Part shown: piece after piece, positions 48,059-55,385 of the stretch
How the letters are laid out: each line of letters begins with the position of its first letter
Position numbering within the stretch: the first letter of the stretch is position 1
Origin: JABDKH01 sp963768565
Lineage (GTDB): Bacteria > Bacteroidota > Rhodothermia > Rhodothermales > JABDKH01
Reading direction: 5' to 3'
DNA: 64,000 nt
Assembly: GCA_963768565.1 (NCBI GenBank)
Contig: CAVYIO010000035.1
Coordinates: forward strand, 62,001-126,000
The notes under the pieces: generated by a model
Database searches by the model: none
Told to the model about the DNA's origin: nothing
What the model saw: the letters and a program-made list of their open reading frames with translations, nothing else
Made by a program: the position numbers and the translations under genes

Positions 48059-48449
48059 GCTACGTAGGCGGTCCGAAACAGCCTTTTATGGCCTGAGCGC
48101 TCGATTTCACATTCCCCCCGGAATCGAGCCAGGATACCCGTTCCAGGGCCTTTTATTCCTGCCGTGACTGGTTCGCCGCCAATATTCACAGTGAATCGCA
48201 TTCGCGCATCCGTCCATAAGATGCCAGACCCCACTGACGGGTGAAGGGGCCATGAACGGCCCGTGAACCACCCGCCAACCGTGAACGAACCCGGGATGAA
48301 GAAAGCCAATCCCAATCTATAAGTCATTTAAACTCAAGATGTTATGAACAATGCCACAAAGAGAAACCTTCTTGAGAGGCACTCGTTTGGCGGCGTTCTA
48401 TTCAGCAGATTCTCAGTAATCGAAAAGTCGGAATCGATAATTTTTTGAA
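48059..48449. other. Intergenic region with GTGAAC-type repeats
   Basis: About 390 bases lie between the pdxB start and the SleB-like gene. I see no gene. It holds an irregular set of TGAAC words (48253, 48263 and 48281, the last two as CCGTGAAC), two copies of CCTTTTAT (near 48083 and 48150) and an AT-rich stretch near 48315-48360 that may contain promoter elements. A 90-codon ORF on the minus strand overlaps the pdxB start and has no convincing features. Confidence 0.4.
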
Positions 48450-49133
48450 ATGATACACGCCCTCATCAGCCAACTTTCGAAGGCCAATTTGCTGGCACGA
48501 CTGCCGTTGATGCTCTTCCTGGTTATGACCGGGACGGCAACCAACGCGGGCAGTCTGTCAACGGTCGTCGACTGGGTGGTCTCCACCAAGCGGGCGCAGA
48601 AGATCGAACAGATCACTGCCGACTTCGTCCTGGACTCGCGTACGCTATACCAGGATGTCGCTCAGTGGTACGGACTGCCCGGAATCAAACCGACCAACGT
48701 AGACAGCGAAACGCTGTGGCTCGCACGATGCATCTACTCGGAAACGAAGAATCCGATGGAGATGGCTCTCGTCGGATGGGTCGTCAGGAACCGCGTAGAA
48801 ACCGGCTATCGTGGCCGGCGAACGTACCAGAGTGTTGTGCTTGACCCCTACCAGTTCAGCGCATTCAATCCGACGAGTTCGTCACGCTTCTTTTTCAGTC
48901 ACCTGAATGAGCGTTCGAACCCTGCTGGCTGGGCTGCTGCACTACGCATTGCCTATATGGTTCGGACTTCGGACGTTACCTCGCGACCGTTCTCGATCCG
49001 CACCCGCCACTTCTTCAGTGAGCGATCGATGGTGGACCGGACAACGCCGTACTGGGTCGAGGATCACGAGCCCGTCGACGTCAGGGAACCGGTTGACGAA
49101 GAACGTTTCCGCTTCTACGCAGGCGTAGCCTGA
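48450..49133 (+). CDS. Secreted cell-wall hydrolase, SleB-like
   Basis: This 227-residue exported protein has a hydrophobic N-terminal segment (LPLMLFLVMTGTATNAG). The catalytic-type domain matches the cell-wall hydrolase SleB family (Hydrolase_2): LWLARCIYSETKNPMEM (acidic residue in YSE), VGWVVRNRV, YQSVVLDPYQFSAFN and a C-terminal HFF segment. The family cleaves peptidoglycan at the MurNAc-GlcNAc link. AT-rich sequence precedes the ATG but no clear ribosome site. A strong terminator follows 20 bases after the stop, so the gene is probably a single unit. Confidence 0.8.
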   Translation: MIHALISQLSKANLLARLPLMLFLVMTGTATNAGSLSTVVDWVVSTKRAQKIEQITADFVLDSRTLYQDVAQWYGLPGIKPTNVDSETLWLARCIYSETKNPMEMALVGWVVRNRVETGYRGRRTYQSVVLDPYQFSAFNPTSSSRFFFSHLNERSNPAGWAAALRIAYMVRTSDVTSRPFSIRTRHFFSERSMVDRTTPYWVEDHEPVDVREPVDEERFRFYAGVA

Positions 49134-49150
49134 ACGCACCCGACAGAATC

Positions 49151-49180
49151 AAAAGGGGCCCACCGATGGGCCCCTTTTTT
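49151..49180 (+). terminator. Strong Rho-independent terminator after the SleB-like gene
   Basis: A seven-base-pair stem of G and C (GGGGCCC with GGGCCCC) closes a six-base loop and is followed by six T residues. Four A residues precede it, so it can also serve the convergent barrel gene. Confidence 0.92.
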
Positions 49181-49202
49181 CATTTCCGCAGGCGTCGCCC
49201 GT

Positions 49203-49827
49203 CTAGAGTCCGACTCCCAGCCGCACCATGACAGCGCTGAGGCGTGTCGAATCTTCGGCGTCAAAATTGACACCGCCAATCGTGAAGGAGTCCTTCATGA
49301 ATCGTGACACGCCGAACGCGTAGCGCACTTCCGGATAGAGTCGGAGTCCGATCGCCGGAACCTTGACCTCCACGCCGAAACCAATAGATCCGGACAGCAA
49401 GAAGTCCTCAAAGGAATCCTGGATCTCGTCCCTGTTGCTGCGCGGAAAGCTGACAACGGGTCCGCCGAGTATGTATGGCTTTAGAAGCGGTGCCTGAAGC
49501 AGCGGTATCCGCACGTCGATCGGGACCTCTATCAGCGTGAGGTCAAAGGACTGGACTACACCGGTCACGTTCCAGTCAACATCTCCGGCCTTTCGAATGA
49601 AGATGCCGGGACGGACGGCAATAGGGAGCGCCCCAAGATCGAAGAACACGCCGAAATGATATCCGGTAGCGTTGTCAAAGTTGGTGGCGCCGGACTGGGT
49701 GCTGATATCGCCCAGCCTGTCGAAGTTCAGACCTGCAGCCACGCCCAGCTGGGCACGCGCCGCGGGTACCGTCGCACGCCATCACAAAAGCGAGCGCTGA
49801 AACGAATAATCGGGATTGGATACTCAA
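49203..49827 (-). CDS. Outer-membrane beta-barrel protein, PorT-like (one frameshift)
   Basis: The C-terminal 179 residues form a small outer-membrane barrel (LGVAAGLNFDRLGDIST, SFDLTLIEVPIDVRIPLL, RLYPEVRYAFGVSRF and terminal VMVRLGVGL), similar in pattern to PorT/opacity-type proteins. The N-terminal signal peptide is in a different frame: SIQSRLFVSALAFVMA, probably from the TTG at 49827. The two join near 49765 as an Ala-rich cleavage site and then AQLGVAAG. The start is therefore uncertain. Function is unknown. Confidence 0.68.
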
Positions 49828-49886
49828 GGTATTGCGGGATTGGTGGTGGAGGTGTGGGTACGGCCGGGAGGCCCCGTCTGGTCTGC

Positions 49887-49916
49887 AACTTAGCGGCTAC
49901 TGACTCGTTTCCGCAA
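49887..49916 (-). promoter_or_regulatory. Weak candidate promoter for the PorT-like barrel gene
   Basis: TTGCGG (49911-49916) and TAAGTT (49887-49892) on the minus strand are separated by 18 bases. Confidence 0.28.
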
Positions 49917-49990
49917 ACCGGAAGATCGGACATGCCGGCGACCGATTGGCCGACCACATGTCCGCAGCATAGCCAAAAAACCGAGGCACC

Positions 49991-51140
49991 ATGAAGATCG
50001 GCATCACCTGCTATCCCGTGTATGGCGGAAGTGGAGTCGTGGCGACCGAACTGGGCATCGCCCTCGCCGAGCGAGGGCACGACATCCACTTCATCGCATA
50101 TTCGATGCCGTTTCGGCTGGCTCACGTGGCCGAGAACATCTTCTTCCACGAGGTCAACGTCAATACGTATCCGCTGTTCGAGTATCCGAACTATACGCTG
50201 AACCTCACGAGCAAGATGGTCGACGTTGCCAAGCATGAGCAACTTGACCTGCTTCACGTCCACTACGCGATACCGCACGCAACGAGCGCCGTGCTCGCTC
50301 GCCAGATCCTGGGCTGGGAGGATTACGAAATCCCCGTTGTCACGACCTTGCACGGCACGGATATCACCATCGTCGGTCGCGACCCGTCCTTTCAACCGGT
50401 CGTGAATTACTCCATCAACCAGTCAGACGGCGTGACGGCGGTATCGGAGTTTCTCAAGCAGTGAGACGTACGAACGCTTTTCCATCCGCAAGGAGATCGA
50501 GGTGATCCCGAACTTCATCGACACCGCTCGATTCCGAAAGATGGATAAGGATCACTTCAAACGAGCGCTCTGCCCCAATGACGAGAAGCTGCTCATCCAC
50601 GTCTCGAACTTTCGTCCGGTGAAGAACGCGACGCAGGTGGTCGAGGTATTCCACAAGCTGAAGAGTGAGAACCAGTCGGTGAAGTTGCTGCTTGTAGGCG
50701 ATGGGCCGGATCGAACGGCTACCGAGCGCCTGTCGCGCGAACTGGGTGTCTTTGAGGACGTCCGGTTCCTTGGCAAGCAGGAACCCATCGAGGAAATACT
50801 GTCGATAGCCGATGTCTTTATCATGCCAAGCGGCTCGGAGACCTTTGGCCTTGCCGCGCTGGAAGCCATGGCGTGTGGCGTCCCCGTCGTAGCCTCGAAT
50901 ATCGGCGGCCTGCCGGAGTTGATCACGGACGGCGAGACCGGGTTCCTGTGTCCGCTGGACGACGTCTCATGCTTCGCGGACCGGATTCGAAGCCTGCTCG
51001 ATGACGAAAGCATGCACGACAACATGGGCCGCGCAGCACGGGAAGTCGCCGCCGACCGGTTCGACGTCAATCGCATCATCCCGATGTACGAAGAGTACTA
51101 CGAGAGAGTGAAGGCCGGCGACACGATTATCGTCGACTGA
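49991..51140 (+). CDS. bshA: N-acetyl-alpha-D-glucosaminyl L-malate synthase BshA (one frameshift)
   Basis: BshA joins GlcNAc from UDP-GlcNAc to L-malate, the first step of bacillithiol synthesis. It is a GT4-family glycosyltransferase: YPVYGGSGVVATELG and LLHVHYAIPHATSA in the N-terminal half; IPNFIDTARF, HVSNFRPVKN, LLVGDGPD and MPSGSETFGLAALEAMACG in the C-terminal half. An extra T near 50463 interrupts the frame (SEFLKQ, then ETYERFSIRKEIEV). The restored length of about 382 residues is normal. BshB and BshC are not in the window. Confidence 0.9.
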
Positions 51141-51203
51141 GCTAAAGCGATATCTTGGGGGCGGACCGGCGTTTCTCAGAACTCGAGCACGAGTTGTCAC
51201 TCA

Positions 51204-52302
51204 ATGGCCGTCGACAATCTCATCTCCCGCAAGAAGGACTCGTATCCGATAAGTGACTATTTCGAGTCCTACCTGCGTCGCTATGGTCGAATCGTAAAGT
51301 CCTCGATCCACTATCGAGGATCTGCTTCGCTACGCGAACTCTGTTCCCATGTATGACGAGCGCGGCGAGGACACGCTCTGGTCAACGGTGTTCTACAATA
51401 ATACCGAGCACGAGGAAGTCCATGAACAGCTGAAGGTCGCGTACGCCATCCTGAAGGCCCAGGGCGATACCTCGATCACCGAGCATCTTTACATCGACCG
51501 CGTCGACCTCTGTCTGTACGGGAATACGTTGCCGTTTCGAATCCGGATCGTCAACCACCTGAATGACAACCACGACTACTTCTACGTAAAGCGGATCGAC
51601 GCCAACCGCATCTACGGCCTCGAGCTCGAGCACATTCTCTCGCCCAACCGGATCAATTACTTCGTGTCCGGCGAAACGATCGTCGAAGAGCACATCATCG
51701 GCATTCCGGGCGACGCCTTCATGCGCGAAAACCGCCCGATCAGCAACTTCGATGAAGTCCGGCTGGCAAAGGAGTTCGTGAAGTTCAACGAGCGCGTGTT
51801 TGTTCGTCTACTGGGTGACATGCACTCCGGCAATTTCGTTGTCGACATCACGCGCGACTTCGAGAAGTGGCACTACCGCATGCGCCCGATCGACTTCGAC
51901 CAGCAGAGCCACCACTACCGCAAGGAGGTCTACCTTCCGCACTACTACCATCAGAACGGCCCGCTGATCGAGATCGGAATCAACACGCTCGCACCGGAGA
52001 ACGTGCTGCAGTATCAGAAAGAAGAGCGTGCCCTCATCGCCAATCGGGTGCGCGTCTCGCACGGTCGTCTTCGGAACCTGCTGAATGTGATGGCGGAGGA
52101 TATCATATCTACAGACAGCAACGTCGAGCTGCTGCGCGCACAACTTGCGGACCACTATCAGAATCCGGACTTCGCCCGATGCCTGACGATGGGCGAACTC
52201 GTTCGGACCTCGATCAATCTCGTCCTCGACGCCACGAAGCCGGCGACGATGCCGTTCAAGACCATCCGGTCCGCACAGCAGGTCAAGGAAGGGCAGATCT
52301 AG
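51204..52302 (+). CDS. Kinase-like protein of unknown function (one frameshift)
   Basis: This protein of about 366 residues has no family name that I recognise. Its first 40 residues (from the ATG at 51204) are in another frame from the rest; the shift is near 51318. The main part has features of the protein-kinase-like/APH fold: a lysine strand YFYVKRID (about 51583-51606), a hinge-like EEHIIGIPGDAF, a catalytic-loop-like GDMHSGNF (from about 51814) and a metal-loop-like IDFD (from about 51889). No signal peptide or membrane helix is visible. It follows bshA by 63 bases and overlaps the convergent hydrolase stop by four bases. A phosphotransferase role is inference only. Confidence 0.6.
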
Positions 52303-52955
52303 CGCTGGTCGAACTCCTCGCGTGCCGCGAGGAATGGATTCTGTGCGACCTCCTGTCCGATCGTGGTATCAGGACCGTGTCCGGCGTAGACGCGCGTCTC
52401 GTGCCCGAGGGGTACGAGCTTCTGGAATATGGATTGCATGAGAGTCGGAAGCGATCCTTGCCACAGATCAGTCCGTCCGATCGATCCGGCGAAAAGCACA
52501 TCTCCGCCAAAGACCAGTTTCTCCGACCGGTCGTGAAAGCTGATCGAGCCGGGTGAATGTCCGGGCGTGTGAAGTACCGTCCACGAGTTTGCTCCTACAC
52601 TCACGGTTTCGTGATCCTCCAGGAAGCCGCCCGGCGCCGGAGGCTCGTCGAGCTCCGCTCGAAACAGAAGCGCCTGTTCCGCCGCGTGCTCCAGCAGCGG
52701 CAAGTCCGATCGATGCATCCAGTACGGGACGTTCAGTGCGTCGCACAGATGAGCAAGTCCGAAGATATGGTCCAGGTGCGCGTGCGTGAGCAGGATCCGT
52801 TCCACATCGAGATCCTCCGCAACTACGTAGTCCATTACTTCACGATGCTCGGCTTCTTCAGCGCTCGACGGATCAATGACCACCGCCGATCGGCCAACCG
52901 AGCACACAAAGCAGTTAGTCTGAAAAGGATTGAACGTGAATGTCTTGACGATCAT
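52299..52955 (-). CDS. MBL-fold metal-dependent hydrolase (glyoxalase II-like)
   Basis: This 218-residue protein has the metallo-beta-lactamase motif THAHLDH, then HTPGHSPGSI, GGDVLFAGSIGRTDL and the final histidine in YAGHGPDTTIG. The order and spacing resemble the glyoxalase II/YcbL type of small hydrolases that act on thioesters. The ATG at 52955 is preferred to the upstream ATG at 52985. Given the neighbouring bacillithiol gene, a thiol-dependent substrate is possible but unproven. Confidence 0.86.
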   Translation of the reverse strand: MIVKTFTFNPFQTNCFVCSVGRSAVVIDPSSAEEAEHREVMDYVVAEDLDVERILLTHAHLDHIFGLAHLCDALNVPYWMHRSDLPLLEHAAEQALLFRAELDEPPAPGGFLEDHETVSVGANSWTVLHTPGHSPGSISFHDRSEKLVFGGDVLFAGSIGRTDLWQGSLPTLMQSIFQKLVPLGHETRVYAGHGPDTTIGQEVAQNPFLAAREEFDQR

Positions 52956-53110
52956 GGCACTGACTGGAGATTTCCGGGCTTCCACCGATACAGCCCTTGT
53001 GTAGGCGAGAGAGAGCGCTGATGAGCGGGAGAACCGCGCCCGATGAATCTCGTTCCACCTATCTTGTCACGCCGGCTGAGTACTGTACGGTAAATACGAG
53101 CAAATCCCGG

Positions 53111-54562
53111 ATGTTCTCTCGGATCCATCGCATGATTCTCAGGATGTTTCCAGGTCCGTTCCTGGGATGGCTGGGAGCTTTCATGTTTCTGCTCGTGATG
53201 CAATTCCTGATCCGGTACATGTCGCAGCTGGTCGGGCGGGGACTGCCGGCAACCGCCATCCTCGAGCTTGTCGCGTACAGCCTGGCATACATGGTGGTGC
53301 TCGCGGTACCCATGTCGGTACTCATCGCCACACTGATGACCTACGGGCGCCTGGCCGAGACCGGAGCGTATGCGGTCATCAAGACATCCGGCGTGTCCCT
53401 GATGCAGGTGCTGTGGCCGTCGTTGCTCGTCGGGGCGCTACTGACCGCCGGTATGTGGCACTTCAACAGCGTCATTCTTCCCGAGGCCAACTATCGCGCC
53501 AAGACTCTGTGGTCAGATATTCGTCAGAAGAAGCCTGGTTTTGAGCTGGAGCCCGGCGTGTTTTACGAAGGTATCGACGACTACAGTATTCTGGTGAAAG
53601 AGATCAACCACGAGACCGGCGCGCTCACCGACGTAACGATCTTCGACTATTCGCAGGGGTCCAAACGGAGGGCGGAGATCAAGGCCGCGTCCGGTCGGCT
53701 TTCGGCTTCGGACTCCGGGTCCGAGTTGACGCTCGAACTCGCGGACGGCGAGCTTCATCGATTGATGCGCAATCGAGTCGCGACGGGATCATCCGAGCGG
53801 TACGAGCGCCTGAAGTTCAAGACGTACTTATTTCGCCTCGACCTCTCCAACCTTGCCTTTCGCCGCAGTGACCCGGGCAGTGAGCGTCGCTCCGATCGGA
53901 CGATGCGGTCACGTGAAATGCAGAGAATCGTTGATTCGCTTCGTGCAACAGCCCAACAGACGCGCGTCGATTTACTCAATCAGACGCTGTTGCTGGGCAC
54001 GGTTGAGCCAACAGACGGTAACGACGTGATCCGCCCGGTAACACCCGCTCACGTAGCGGAGTCGCCAGGCGCAAATGTCGCGTTGCTGCAGATTCGGAAT
54101 TTTGAGGGGCTGACCTCCGATCGTATTCGATCCCTGTACAACCGGTCGATCCAGTCCGCGCGTCTGGTTCGAAGTCAGATCGACAACACGAAGCGGACGC
54201 TGCACTGGCAGGAGCAGCGCGCGGATCGGTTCGCCGTCGAAATCCACAAGAAGTACTCCATCGCCGTTGCCTGTATCATTTTCGTACTCATCGGAGGTCC
54301 CCTGGGCCTGAGCATTCGTCGCGGCAGTCTGGGTCGATCCGCGATCGTTGCGGTGGCGATCTTACTGTTCTACTGGGTCACCCTTGTGCAGGGAGAGAAA
54401 CTTGCGGATCGCGGCCACCTGGAGCCCTGGATCGGCATGTGGGCGGCCAACGTCGTGACTGGAATCGGAGGACTGTGGATCTTCTTGTACGCGTATCTGG
54501 ACCTCAAGGCCACGCCGTCACTGACGTCCAGATTTCGTCGGTGGTTGAAGCGCGGAGCCTAG
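53111..54562 (+). CDS. LptF/LptG-family permease
   Basis: This 483-residue membrane protein matches the YjgP/YjgQ permease family that, with LptB, extracts lipopolysaccharide from the inner membrane. It has three N-terminal helices (FLGWLGAFMFLLVMQFLIRY; LVAYSLAYMVVLAVPMSVL; LLVGALLTAGMW), a long periplasmic domain (about 130-390) and three C-terminal helices (VACIIFVLIGGPLGLSIRR). A single permease is encoded here, as is common in this phylum, and the second may lie elsewhere. The start at 53111 (MFSRIHRMIL) fits the family; longer in-frame starts overlap the hydrolase promoter region. rsmI follows after three bases. Confidence 0.85.
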   Translation: MFSRIHRMILRMFPGPFLGWLGAFMFLLVMQFLIRYMSQLVGRGLPATAILELVAYSLAYMVVLAVPMSVLIATLMTYGRLAETGAYAVIKTSGVSLMQVLWPSLLVGALLTAGMWHFNSVILPEANYRAKTLWSDIRQKKPGFELEPGVFYEGIDDYSILVKEINHETGALTDVTIFDYSQGSKRRAEIKAASGRLSASDSGSELTLELADGELHRLMRNRVATGSSERYERLKFKTYLFRLDLSNLAFRRSDPGSERRSDRTMRSREMQRIVDSLRATAQQTRVDLLNQTLLLGTVEPTDGNDVIRPVTPAHVAESPGANVALLQIRNFEGLTSDRIRSLYNRSIQSARLVRSQIDNTKRTLHWQEQRADRFAVEIHKKYSIAVACIIFVLIGGPLGLSIRRGSLGRSAIVAVAILLFYWVTLVQGEKLADRGHLEPWIGMWAANVVTGIGGLWIFLYAYLDLKATPSLTSRFRRWLKRGA

Positions 54563-54565
54563 CCG

Positions 54566-55249
54566 ATGCTGTACATCGTTCCTACTCCCATCGGAAACCT
54601 GCAGGATATTACCCTGCGTGCGCTCGACGTGCTGAAACAGGTAGACCTTATCGCGTGCGAGGATACTCGGACGTCCGGCAAACTCCTCTCCCACTACGGC
54701 ATCACGACCCGGCGGATCTCGTACCACGACCATAACGAGCGTACACGCACCCCTCATCTGATCGCCCGGATGAAAGCAGGAGCGAGCATCGCTCTCATAA
54801 GTGATGCGGGCACGCCCGGGATTTCGGATCCCGGATTCTATCTGGTACGTGAGTGCCATCGACACGACATCGTCGTCGTTCCTTTGCCGGGGCCGAGCGC
54901 CGTCCTTCCGGCACTGGTCGCAAGCGGAATCCCGAGCGAGCGGTTCGTCTTCGAGGGATTTCTTCCACCGAAAAAAGGTCGAAAGACGAGGCTGCAGGAG
55001 ATAGCGGCGGAGACGCGCACCGTTGTTTTTTATGAATCCCCGCATCGGATTCTGAAGACGCTCGCTGAACTGGAGGAAATCTGCGGACCCGAGCGGCCTA
55101 TCGCGGTAGCACGGGAATTGACGAAGAAATTCGAGGAGGTCGAGCGAGGCTCCATCGGCGCGGTTCGCCAGACGCTGATGACGCGCACGAAGCAGAAAGG
55201 CGAATTTGTCGTGGTGATCGGCGGAGCCGGTCGGGTCGAATCGCCCTGA
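54566..55249 (+). CDS. rsmI: 16S rRNA (cytidine-2'-O)-methyltransferase RsmI
   Basis: RsmI 2'-O-methylates cytidine 1402 of 16S rRNA (E. coli numbering). The 227-residue protein contains YIVPTPIGNLQDITLRAL, ACEDTRTSGKLL, ISDAGTPGISDPG, VPLPGPSA and VFYESPHRI, a complete set for the tetrapyrrole-methylase fold family. It sits three bases after the permease gene, so the two are probably co-translated. Confidence 0.95.
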   Translation: MLYIVPTPIGNLQDITLRALDVLKQVDLIACEDTRTSGKLLSHYGITTRRISYHDHNERTRTPHLIARMKAGASIALISDAGTPGISDPGFYLVRECHRHDIVVVPLPGPSAVLPALVASGIPSERFVFEGFLPPKKGRKTRLQEIAAETRTVVFYESPHRILKTLAELEEICGPERPIAVARELTKKFEEVERGSIGAVRQTLMTRTKQKGEFVVVIGGAGRVESP

Positions 55250-55385
55250 ATGCCGTTGAATCAATACGGCCAAGGCCGCGTTAGCACGTAGCTATTTTTC
55301 CCTTCGATCGTACGCTCTATCGTTCGCGAGCAAGCAGACGCTTCCGTCCGCATCGTGAGCAAGAGCCGGTTTGTCCGCAGCCTCT

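Noticed and set aside
48055..48327. Minus-strand ORF of 90 codons upstream of pdxB
   Set aside because: It overlaps the pdxB start, has no ribosome site and reads as non-coding.
13090..52302. Programmed ribosomal frameshifting as the cause of the broken genes
   Set aside because: The breaks are numerous, lie in unrelated genes and lack common slippery heptamers; base-calling indels explain them more simply.
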